This document shows, in pieces, positions 17,361 to 24,156 of a stretch of 61,177 nt of DNA. Position 1 is the stretch's first letter. Each line of letters begins with the position of its first letter. The translations under genes were made by a program, and so were the position numbers. Source of the DNA: Rufibacter sediminis (GTDB taxonomy: Bacteria > Bacteroidota > Bacteroidia > Cytophagales > Hymenobacteraceae). The stretch is taken from positions 1-61,177 of the forward strand of contig NZ_JACOAF010000061.1 of NCBI RefSeq assembly GCF_014269285.1, written 5' to 3'. Below the pieces are notes generated by a model that did not search any database, was not told the origin of the DNA, and was given only the letters and a program-made list of their open reading frames with translations.

Positions 17361-17747
17361 ATGAACATAAACGAGCAGGACAATTATTTTGAGAGCATAG
17401 GTAGGCTTGATTTTGAGCAGGCCCGCATCAAGCACGTCCTGTTCAAATCCAAACTGCGGGCCCTGCTCTACGGGGCAGCCATTGACACCGAACCAGTCCT
17501 TTCCACCACCGATTGCTCTTTGGGCAAGTGGATCTATGACGTGGCCATTCCGCGCATCGGGCATTTGCTCGAAGTAAAAGAGCTGGAAAAGGTCCATGAT
17601 CAAATGCATGTAATTGCCCGCCGTCTGTGGCAACTGTACCAGCAAGGACGTCAGGAGGAGGCGTTGACGCAACTGTCCCAGATAGACCAAACTGCCGAGC
17701 GGCTCCTGCACCTGCTGGACCAGATCGAACGCAAAGCGGTCAGCTGA
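17361..17747 (+). CDS. Stand-alone CZB (chemoreceptor zinc-binding) domain protein
   Basis: 128 residues consisting almost only of a CZB domain: His in ARIKHVLFKSKLR, Cys in TTDCSLGKWIYD, and two His in VHDQMH are the expected zinc ligands. In other bacteria CZB sits at the end of chemoreceptors or diguanylate cyclases and senses zinc or hypochlorous acid. Here no receptor, GGDEF or other output domain is attached. The ATG at 17361 is preferred because upstream residues lack conservation. Function as a free zinc or oxidant sensor is inference. Confidence 0.85.
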   Translation: MNINEQDNYFESIGRLDFEQARIKHVLFKSKLRALLYGAAIDTEPVLSTTDCSLGKWIYDVAIPRIGHLLEVKELEKVHDQMHVIARRLWQLYQQGRQEEALTQLSQIDQTAERLLHLLDQIERKAVS

Positions 17748-17887
17748 TTTTTACTTCGTAGTGATGCGGGAAAGCCGGAAGGCTCGGTTCCCGGTCTTAA
17801 TAGGGAAGAACCTTTTGCCCTGGCTTTAGTACAAGAAGACAGACCCGACGCAGAATCGGGGAGATGTTCCACTAACGCGAAGCAAAC

Positions 17888-18139
17888 ATGCCAGATAAAG
17901 TAAATAACCCCGGCCCCGAAGAAACCAATAACTCCGCTAACCACATGGAGCAAGGCAAACAGTCAGAGCACCAGCGTCAAGACGTCAGTGACAATGACAG
18001 TTACCGTAGGTCCATGACCGGCTATGACTCCACCAAGCAGGATGAGAACTTCTCGGGCACGGAGAAAGCCGGCGGCGGCAACACCATAGACGAGCGTGAC
18101 CCGAATGACGGCGACGCCAACCAGGAAAACAACTACTAA
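17888..18139 (+). CDS. Small disordered hydrophilic protein
   Basis: 83 residues, very rich in N, D, E, Q, S and G, without any hydrophobic segment, signal or recognised domain. Composition and runs such as EKAGGGNTIDERDPNDGD echo the larger hydrophilic protein at 13408-13959. A strong terminator follows at once, supporting a real, separately expressed gene. A hydrophilin-like stress role is possible but not shown. Confidence 0.65.
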   Translation: MPDKVNNPGPEETNNSANHMEQGKQSEHQRQDVSDNDSYRRSMTGYDSTKQDENFSGTEKAGGGNTIDERDPNDGDANQENNY

Positions 18140-18145
18140 GTAGCA

Positions 18146-18187
18146 CACAAAAAAGCCTTCAGCAATCCTTCTGAAGGCTTTTTTGTG
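18146..18187 (+). terminator. Terminator after the small hydrophilic gene
   Basis: Arms CACAAAAAAGCCTTCAG and CTGAAGGCTTTTTTGTG with an 8-nt loop; the T run is in the descending arm. 7 nt after the stop. Confidence 0.88.
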
Positions 18188-18235
18188 CCTTCCTCGGAAC
18201 TAAAAAAATATTTTCACATCCTCCCGCCAAAGGAT

Positions 18236-18272
18236 CGTTTAAGGGCTGTTTTCGCTAAAACTGGCAGAAAAC
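18236..18272. repeat. Dispersed palindrome copy
   Basis: CGTTTAAGGGC, central TGTTTTCGCTAAAAC, then GGCAGAAAAC. Upstream of the M48-like peptidase gene. Confidence 0.65.
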
Positions 18273-18350
18273 TTGCTATTAGATAGATACGCAATGATTT
18301 GACTACTTTCACGTTGAATCAAAGGGCGTGTTCTTCTGTTCTAAGACTAC

Positions 18351-19298
18351 ATGGAAAAGCATATGAAAAAGGTTCTTTTATCAGTACTTACCGGTCTGTT
18401 TCTGACCGGTGCCTCGGTGGCGACACCGGCTGTGGCTGAAACGAAGGGAGGAGCTGCTACGGCATATGCAGCGCCTGCCGCGGTAGGAGCCAGAGATATC
18501 ATCACTGAAATTATTGACGTGGTAGGGCTGAAGCCTCGGTTTGAGGTGCGCGCGGCCAACGTTCCTAACGCTGCGGCCGTGATTATGAACGGCAAGCGCT
18601 ATATTCTGTACAACGAGAACTTCGTGAGCTCGCTGAACAACGCGCTCAGAACCGACTGGGCGGGCGTGAGCATTCTGGCCCACGAGATTGGGCACCACCT
18701 GAACGGGCACACTCTTACGCAGGGCGGCAGCAACCAGCAGGATGAACTGGAGGCTGATGAGTTCTCTGGGTTTGTGCTCCGCAAAATGGGCGCGAGTTTA
18801 AGCGAGGCTCAGGCCGCCATCAAAGCCCTGGCCGAGGAAGAGGATTCGTACACGCACCCGGGCAAAAGCTCCCGCCTGACCGCCATCAGCAAAGGCTGGC
18901 GCAATGCCCAGGAGCAGATTCTGGCCAGTGCCAAAGCCGGTACGCCAAATCGTACCGTAGCCGGAGTTAGCCGCCCCATCACGTCTCCTGAGGCCATGGC
19001 GACCACCACTACCGTCCGACGTACTTCATCCACTGCCTCCAAAATGGCCGGTCAGAAGATCCTGCGTCAGGTGAAGTTGCAAAGCGCACCGCAGGAGCGT
19101 ATTTACGTGACTACGTCCTATAACCTGGTGCGCGAGACTTCAGATGGCCTGGAAGTGATTGGCAAGCTGCAGAAAACCAAAAGCGCCCGTTTCCCTTACG
19201 TCCTGGAGAGCCGTTACTTCTCCTACCTGTTCGTGAGCACCGACGGGATGCTGTTGAATGAAGCCGGCCAACGCGTAGGCGTGCTGACCACTACTTAA
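18351..19298 (+). CDS. Secreted M48-like zinc metalloprotease
   Basis: 315 residues. A signal peptide (about 5-30, cut near AVA) precedes a gluzincin core: HEIGHHLNGHT (two His ligands and catalytic Glu) around residue 111 and ELEADEFSGF some 25 residues later (third ligand). The C-terminal 80 residues (RIYVTTSYNLVRETSDGLEVIGKL...) look like a small beta-rich add-on. The start could also be the ATG at 18363, which places MKK directly before the signal core. Probably acts in the periplasm or is secreted; target unknown. Preceded by a repeat and followed by its own terminator. Confidence 0.85.
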   Translation: MEKHMKKVLLSVLTGLFLTGASVATPAVAETKGGAATAYAAPAAVGARDIITEIIDVVGLKPRFEVRAANVPNAAAVIMNGKRYILYNENFVSSLNNALRTDWAGVSILAHEIGHHLNGHTLTQGGSNQQDELEADEFSGFVLRKMGASLSEAQAAIKALAEEEDSYTHPGKSSRLTAISKGWRNAQEQILASAKAGTPNRTVAGVSRPITSPEAMATTTTVRRTSSTASKMAGQKILRQVKLQSAPQERIYVTTSYNLVRETSDGLEVIGKLQKTKSARFPYVLESRYFSYLFVSTDGMLLNEAGQRVGVLTTT

Positions 19299-19322
19299 GT
19301 TATAGAAACTACAATATGTATC

Positions 19323-19352
19323 ACCGGCACCTTCTCCCCAGAGGGTGCCGGT
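19323..19352 (+). terminator. Terminator of the M48-like gene
   Basis: ACCGGCACC pairs with GGTGCCGGT, followed by TTTGTTTTT, 25 nt after the stop. Confidence 0.8.
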
Positions 19353-19376
19353 TTTGTTTTTACTCCAACTGACCTT

Positions 19377-19415
19377 GCATTTTAGGCTTGTTTTCAGGAA
19401 ATCGGGCCTAAAACG
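19377..19415. repeat. Dispersed palindrome copy
   Basis: GCATTTTAGGC, central TGTTTTCAGGAAATC, then GGGCCTAAAACGC; very close to consensus. Confidence 0.75.
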
Positions 19416-19512
19416 CAAGGTCTGCTTTGCCGGCTTTTTCTGGTCTATCCTCCCGCCTTAACGGTCTGCTTTCCTGTAGAAGCCTCTGTTTACCTGGCTT
19501 GAGCCGAGGTTT

Positions 19513-19547
19513 GTTTTGCATCGATTTTCAGAAAACAGCCCAAAAAC
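19513..19547. repeat. Dispersed palindrome copy, degenerate
   Basis: GTTTTGCATC, central GATTTTCAGAAAAC, then AGCCCAAAAAC, in the leader of the M28 peptidase gene. Confidence 0.5.
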
Positions 19548-19603
19548 CAGGGGCAGGGGAGGGCACCGGTACAAGATGTGTTTTTTTGCCGTACCTTTTA
19601 GTC

Positions 19604-20524
19604 ATGAACCGTTTCCCTCTACTGCGTGGCCTTTTTCTGGCCTCTCTGGGCGTGAGCGCCCTCAGCTTTTCTTCCTGCGCCCAGGAACTTTCCAAGCCCA
19701 ACCAGACCCTGAAAGACGTGGAGATTCTGGCCTCCGATTCTCTGGGCGGACGTTTGCCTAACACGCCGGGGCACGCCAAGGCGCAGCAGTACCTGGTGCA
19801 GCGGTTCAAAAGCATCGGCCTGAAACCAGTAGGCGACCAGTACCAGCACGCGTTCACGTTTACCCAGCGCAATTCCACCACCCAACAGCCCGGCGTGAAT
19901 CTGGTGGGCATGATTCCGGGTAAATCAGAGAAGGTGATCGTGATCTCGGCCCATTATGACCACGTGGGTACCCGCAACGGCAAAGTTTTCAACGGTGCCG
20001 ATGATGATGCCTCGGGCATTGGCGCCATTCTGTCCATCGCCACGCAGTTCCAGAAGCAGAAACCGCAGCATACGTTGGTGTTTGTGGCCTTTGATGCTGA
20101 GGAGCAGGGCCTGCAAGGTTCTAAGGCGTTTGTGGCCAACCTGCCGTTCGCCAAGGAGCGCATCCTGCTCAACGTGAACCTGGACATGGTGAGCATCTCT
20201 GAGAAAAACGAGCTGTACGCCTCCGGCTTGTACCACTATCCGGCCTTTAAACCATTGCTGGAGCAGGTGAAAGTACCCCAGGGGCTGAACCTGCGCTTTG
20301 GCCACGACCGCCCGGAGCAAGGCCACGATGACTGGACCCGGCAGTCAGACCACGGCAGTTTCCATGCCGCCAAGATTCCGTTTATCTATTTCGGGGTGGA
20401 GGACCATCCGCACTACCACCAGGAGACCGATGAGTTCAAGAACATTCACCCCACCTTCTACCTGAAAGCCGTTGAAACCATTACGCAGGCGGTGCAGGTG
20501 CTGGACAAGCAGTTGTCTCTGTAA
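19604..20524 (+). CDS. M28 family aminopeptidase, secreted
   Basis: 306 residues with a signal peptide ending FSSCAQ (lipobox-like SSC, Cys about 21). Two-zinc peptidase core: SAHYDHVG (His, Asp), NGADDDASG (bridging Asp), FDAEEQGLQGS (Glu-Glu), NLDMV and the final His in VEDHPHYHQ. Short form without PA or cap domains. Likely cleaves N-terminal residues from peptides in the periplasm. The ATG at 19604 begins the signal peptide; longer in-frame starts from 19427 would cross a dispersed repeat. A -7-like TACCTTTT lies 4 nt before the ATG, hinting at a leaderless message. Confidence 0.92.
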   Translation: MNRFPLLRGLFLASLGVSALSFSSCAQELSKPNQTLKDVEILASDSLGGRLPNTPGHAKAQQYLVQRFKSIGLKPVGDQYQHAFTFTQRNSTTQQPGVNLVGMIPGKSEKVIVISAHYDHVGTRNGKVFNGADDDASGIGAILSIATQFQKQKPQHTLVFVAFDAEEQGLQGSKAFVANLPFAKERILLNVNLDMVSISEKNELYASGLYHYPAFKPLLEQVKVPQGLNLRFGHDRPEQGHDDWTRQSDHGSFHAAKIPFIYFGVEDHPHYHQETDEFKNIHPTFYLKAVETITQAVQVLDKQLSL

Positions 20525-20560
20525 CGTACTCGTTCTGAGAAACTTCTCAGCTTAACATAT

Positions 20561-20607
20561 AAAACCGTTTTTGACTCATTTGATGAAAATGCGTCAAAAA
20601 CGGTTTT
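20561..20607 (+). terminator. Terminator after M28 gene (compensated dispersed-palindrome copy)
   Basis: AAAACCGTTTTTGAC pairs with GTCAAAAACGGTTTT and the inner CATTT/AAATG pair continues with one mismatch; T run follows. It has the family shape, but the GGCC block is replaced on both arms by GAC-TC / GC-GTC, keeping pairing. Confidence 0.8.
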
Positions 20608-20780
20608 TTTGTTTACCAGCTATTTACATGCTTTACATCCAATACAATAAGTTTTGGCATATAATGTGCTAAGCTGCCTTCGAAAAGCTATAATTGTACT
20701 AATTAAAGAAAGACAACCCTGTAAAATATAAACCGTTTAAGACCTAGTACCTAAAACGATGTTTCACCAACAACGAAAAC

Positions 20781-21278
20781 ATGGTCAAGAATCAAACGTA
20801 TGGACTCTTTCTTCTAATTATTTTACCGTTTCTGAAAGAAATTTCAGGATCAACCACGCCGGCCCCTGCCATGCCGGCCATTGAGCACCACCCGGTGGTC
20901 ATGCCAACGGCGGCCAAAGCACCAGTAGAGGAGGCGGAAAACACGCTGCACATCAAGGTAGATGCCTCGGTGTACTATCCGGTGCCCGAACAAACCGATG
21001 AGGACCCCTTCATCACCGCCGACGGTTCCAAGATAAACGAGAAAAACCCGCGGCAGCACCGGTGGCTGGCCCTCTCCCGGAACCTGTTAACCCGGTGGGG
21101 CGGCAAAATAGAATACGGTGACTCCGTGAAGGTGGAAGGAATCTCTCCCAGATTGGATGGCGTTTACGTGGTCCGCGATGCCATGCACCGCCGGATCAAG
21201 AACCGGGTAGATATTCTGGTGGGCCCAGATGATAAAATCATGGGCTATTGGGAAGACGTGAAACTCATCAAACTGTAG
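20781..21278 (+). CDS. 3D-domain (double-psi barrel) secreted protein
   Basis: 165 residues: short N-terminal hydrophobic signal (8-20), a Pro/Ala-rich stretch, then a C-terminal domain (about 55-165) with YYPVPEQTDEDPFITADGS, WLALSRNLL, KIEYGDSVKVEG and LDGVYVVRDAMHRRIKNRVDIL. This matches the 3D / RlpA-like barrel fold found in lytic transglycosylases and resuscitation-factor-like proteins, where conserved Asp residues sit at the active centre. Activity on peptidoglycan is possible but not shown. Stands alone, with its own terminator. Confidence 0.72.
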   Translation: MVKNQTYGLFLLIILPFLKEISGSTTPAPAMPAIEHHPVVMPTAAKAPVEEAENTLHIKVDASVYYPVPEQTDEDPFITADGSKINEKNPRQHRWLALSRNLLTRWGGKIEYGDSVKVEGISPRLDGVYVVRDAMHRRIKNRVDILVGPDDKIMGYWEDVKLIKL

Positions 21279-21294
21279 AAAATACATTAGCTAA

Positions 21295-21336
21295 AACAGC
21301 AAGGCCCCGTCTCACCAGAGACGGGGCCTTGCTGTT
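21295..21336 (+). terminator. Terminator of the 3D-domain gene
   Basis: AACAGCAAGGCCCCGTCTC pairs with GAGACGGGGCCTTGCTGTT around ACCA, then TTTT-like tail. Perfect 19-bp stem. Confidence 0.92.
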
Positions 21337-21511
21337 TTAAGGGCAAAATTGAAAAATATTGCAGAATGACTTGATTGGTAATCAAGTAGTTGTGATTTGG
21401 TGGAAGGGTGTTTGCTTTTTAAACGATCAGGAGAAGCGTGGTTTTGGCACGGTTTTTCCATTTAGACAGATACAAGCCTGATGAGTGGCTTTCCTTGAAA
21501 ATACAAGCAAC

Positions 21512-22192
21512 ATGAAAAAGATAATACTGATAGCAGTGGTTCTGATGGCAGGGCTCCTGAACGAAAGCTTCGCCCAAGATGGCGGCGGGGTGCGGGTTGG
21601 TATCAAAGGTGGTTACAGCGTGGCGGGCTGGCAGGGCGAGACCGTGAAAAGTTTCGGTGACCTGCTGGATTACACCAATGGCAATGTGCAGACCAGAATG
21701 CGGCAGGGCTTCCACGCCGGGATGTACCTGAGCATTCCGATAGCCCCGGGAATTGAGTTTGAGCCCGGCGTGCAGTACTCCCAGAAAGGGATGGTGTTGG
21801 AAGGACGCGTACCCGGCGATGCCTTGGAATTTGCCAACGCCAAAGTGACCCTCACCAACAAAGCCGAATACATTGACGTGCCGTTACTGGCCAAACTGTA
21901 CGTGGGCAGCGGGTTCAATCTATTTGCCGGTCCGCAGGTATCGTTCCTGGTGTCTAACAAAGTGAACGTGAATGCCGGAGCCTTCGGGTTCTCTGCTTAC
22001 AACGATGATTTTGAGTGGCAGAACAGCCAACGGAAAGTGGATCTGGGTATGTCGGCGGGAGCCGGGTACCAGTTCCAGAATGGGTTAAACATGAGCGGCA
22101 GCTATGACATGGGCTTCACCACCATAGATGACAACGCCAGTTACAAATCTTACAACCACGGGTTCAAAGCCTCGCTTGGTTACAGATTCTAA
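21512..22192 (+). CDS. Outer-membrane beta-barrel protein (PorT-like)
   Basis: 226 residues: signal peptide 1-21 (cut after SFA), then the pattern of the Bacteroidota outer-membrane beta-barrel family: IKGGYSVAGW, GFHAGMYLSIPI, EFEPGVQYSQKGM, YIDVPLLAKLYVG, NLFAGPQVSFL, GMSAGAGYQF and the terminal strand HGFKASLGYRF ending in Phe. Probably an eight-strand barrel in the outer membrane; such proteins serve as structural proteins or porins, and only some relate to T9SS. ATG at 21512 is taken because it starts the signal peptide. Confidence 0.88.
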   Translation: MKKIILIAVVLMAGLLNESFAQDGGGVRVGIKGGYSVAGWQGETVKSFGDLLDYTNGNVQTRMRQGFHAGMYLSIPIAPGIEFEPGVQYSQKGMVLEGRVPGDALEFANAKVTLTNKAEYIDVPLLAKLYVGSGFNLFAGPQVSFLVSNKVNVNAGAFGFSAYNDDFEWQNSQRKVDLGMSAGAGYQFQNGLNMSGSYDMGFTTIDDNASYKSYNHGFKASLGYRF

Positions 22193-22230
22193 AGAGTTTT
22201 AAGTTGTAGTGAATGTGTTATAGGATGAGG

Positions 22231-22260
22231 AAAAACGGCGGACATTGTCCGCCGTTTTTT
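22231..22260. terminator. Bidirectional terminator
   Basis: AAAAACGGCGGAC and GTCCGCCGTTTTT around a 3-4 nt loop, with A and T runs on both sides; lies between two convergent genes. Confidence 0.9.
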
Positions 22261-22262
22261 TG

Positions 22263-22955
22263 TTATCTATTGGCTTGGTTTTTCTTTTTGCCAGTGCTTT
22301 TTCCGTTCGTGCCCAGGGTTCCTTTGGTGAGGTTGGACACACCGGCCATCAAACGATCCGTAGGGATTCTCTTGGTGATCAGGCCGTAGATAAGCGCGGC
22401 GCCGGCAGCACCAGCGGCCACATACAAGGCGGTTCTCCAGGTACTGTTGGGGGTGGAGGTAACGGCGGTGGCGGCTACCAGGCCGCTTGGGGCCTCTTCT
22501 TCATAACCCGCTGCTTCCCAAAGCTGGTGCAGATAGGTTAACACATCGGTAGAGGCTTCTCTCTGACGTAAAAGAATGCCTCTGATTTCGGCGGGAAGCT
22601 CGTGGTCCAGGGCATCACGGTAGGCTTTCTGGGCCCATTCCTCGCCGTAGATGCAGGAGCCCAGAATGGCCTCTTCGCTGCCACCGGCAATAGTTGCTTT
22701 AAAATCCATCCACTGGCGGTACAGTTTTCCTTTAGCAGTGGTGTCCCGCTGCGGGCTTCCGCCGTGTTGTTGGATCACTTGGTTCAGTTCATTTGCAAAA
22801 GCCAGGCGTTGCTGTGAAAAACGGCGGTACGCATCTTGCCGAAGTGAATCAGTGCTTTCCTTGGCGGCACGCTCGTAGCCTTCCAGGCCATCATGGACAA
22901 ATTCGTTCAGTTCCTGCAGAACCTCTACGACTCTTTGTTTCTCGTTAGTTGACAT
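22263..22955 (-). CDS. DUF2383 / PA2169-type four-helix-bundle protein
   Basis: 230 residues. Residues 1-150 are a helical DUF2383 domain (LQELNEFVHDGLEGYERAAKE ... YRRFSQQRLAFANELNQ ... CIYGEEWAQKAYRDALDHELP), a ferritin-like four-helix bundle of unknown function. A hydrophobic segment near 175-195 (LYVAAGAAGAALIYGLI) followed by a Lys-rich tail (STGKKKNQANR) suggests membrane attachment, which many family members lack. DUF2383 proteins are often linked with stress or stationary phase. Stop is 3 nt from the shared terminator. Confidence 0.85.
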   Translation of the reverse strand: MSTNEKQRVVEVLQELNEFVHDGLEGYERAAKESTDSLRQDAYRRFSQQRLAFANELNQVIQQHGGSPQRDTTAKGKLYRQWMDFKATIAGGSEEAILGSCIYGEEWAQKAYRDALDHELPAEIRGILLRQREASTDVLTYLHQLWEAAGYEEEAPSGLVAATAVTSTPNSTWRTALYVAAGAAGAALIYGLITKRIPTDRLMAGVSNLTKGTLGTNGKSTGKKKNQANR

Positions 22956-23060
22956 ACGTTCGGTTATGGTTTATGAACTTTTATGAACGTGAACTGCCGC
23001 GCCAGGTTTAGGAAATATCATCATACTCCTATATCGGGATAAATGAGCGTATCTCTACCT

Positions 23061-23100
23061 GCGTTTTTGAGCTGTTTTACCATAAACAAGCCCAAAGAGC
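23061..23100. repeat. Dispersed palindrome copy, degenerate
   Basis: GCGTTTTTGAGC, central TGTTTTACCATAAACA, then AGCCCAAAGAGC. Confidence 0.55.
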
Positions 23101-23269
23101 ATCAGGAGGAATAGAGGTGCCGTTTGCCGATTACAGTCAAGGAACGCAAAGATCTACTGCGTTCCAGTTCGGCCGTTTGTCAGCAGGTTTTTTTAGGCGG
23201 AGGACCGAATAAAGAATCCATATCAGTCGTCATTCACTGGAATCGTTCTGATGCCATACGGTAAGGTGT

Positions 23270-23308
23270 CGTTTTAAGGTCGATTTTCGGAAAACAGCCT
23301 TAAAACAG
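23270..23308. repeat. Dispersed palindrome copy
   Basis: CGTTTTAAGGTC, central GATTTTCGGAAAAC, then AGCCTTAAAACAG. Located immediately after the stop of the minus-strand unknown gene. Confidence 0.75.
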
Positions 23309-23317
23309 GTGAGCCGG

Positions 23318-23869
23318 TTAGGCTACGTCAAATTGGGCGGGCAGGTCAAAGGATAGTTGGCGGCGCTTGCTTCGGCCGTTCAGATCAGACAGGAAGCTGT
23401 TCAGCTGGTCCTGGTACTCCAGGTGATAGTCTTCGTGCAGGTGCTTTTTGATGAGTGTCATGGTGCGCAGCACCAGGCGGGCCGTGGCCACATAAAAACC
23501 CTTGTAGATGCTATCGAACTGGCCGGTGAAGTTGTCGAAGATGAGGGTGAGCAGGTACAGATGCAGCTCAACTTCGCCCTTGTGGTCTTTGGTGATGCGC
23601 TGAAAACGGGCGATTTCCTGGGTGGCTTTCTTGAGTCCGCGGTTCAGGGCCTTGCTCAATGACCTTCCGGAGACGGTGAACAGGATGTCATGGATGGTTT
23701 CTGAACTGCGCTCAAAAAGTGTTTCCAGCGTGACTTCGTCCAGCAGTTCAAAGGCCAGGGTATCATACGCCTCGGCGTCTTTGCGCACCAACCTGAGAAT
23801 CAAAGCTTCCTTCTCTTTCTCACTTAATTTTTTCAACGCCTGCTTGAAGTCAGCGGAAGGTACGGGCAT
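23318..23869 (-). CDS. Unknown helical protein
   Basis: 183 residues, no signal or membrane segment and no domain I recognise. Predicted mostly helical and charged: FKQALKKLSEKEKEALILRL near the start, IFDNFTGQFDSIYKGFYVATARLVLRTM in the middle, and a basic tail GRSKRRQLSF. The ATG at 23869 (MPVPSADF) is preferred; an upstream in-frame ATG at 23914 adds 15 unlikely residues. Flanked on both sides by dispersed palindromes, so a single-gene unit. Confidence 0.7.
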   Translation of the reverse strand: MPVPSADFKQALKKLSEKEKEALILRLVRKDAEAYDTLAFELLDEVTLETLFERSSETIHDILFTVSGRSLSKALNRGLKKATQEIARFQRITKDHKGEVELHLYLLTLIFDNFTGQFDSIYKGFYVATARLVLRTMTLIKKHLHEDYHLEYQDQLNSFLSDLNGRSKRRQLSFDLPAQFDVA

Positions 23870-23989
23870 AGGGATGGCTAAGATGATGAAAACACGTCTT
23901 TGGAAGCACGCCAAGGCTTACGCTTCTAACGCTTTCAAAATTACAGGTTTGTGCTGGCAAATAAAAAGCTAGCTAGATCAACCTTGAAT

Positions 23990-24028
23990 CGTTTTGGAGC
24001 CGTTTTTACCAAAGAAGCTTTAAAACGG
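23990..24028. repeat. Dispersed palindrome copy
   Basis: TCGTTTTGGAGCC, central GTTTTTACCAAAGAAG, then GCTTTAAAACGG. Confidence 0.65.
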
Positions 24029-24105
24029 AAATGACAGAGTTTGAGCTTTCCACAGGAGATAAGCTACAAGTCCATATGAGTTCCCTGAAAAAAGTGTACA
24101 CAAAA

Positions 24106-24135
24106 AAAGAGCCTCACCATTAGGTGAGGCTCTTT
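24106..24135 (-). terminator. Terminator of the giant CARDB gene
   Basis: AAAGAGCCTCACC pairs with GGTGAGGCTCTTT around ATTA; on the minus strand it is followed by a T run (plus-strand A run at 24102-24108). 22 nt after the stop. Confidence 0.92.
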
Positions 24136-24156
24136 GAAAGAGGTGAGAGGCAGAAA

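Noticed and set aside
22245..22541. 98-codon plus-strand frame with a signal-like start
   Set aside because: It lies wholly opposite the well-supported DUF2383 gene and begins inside the shared terminator.
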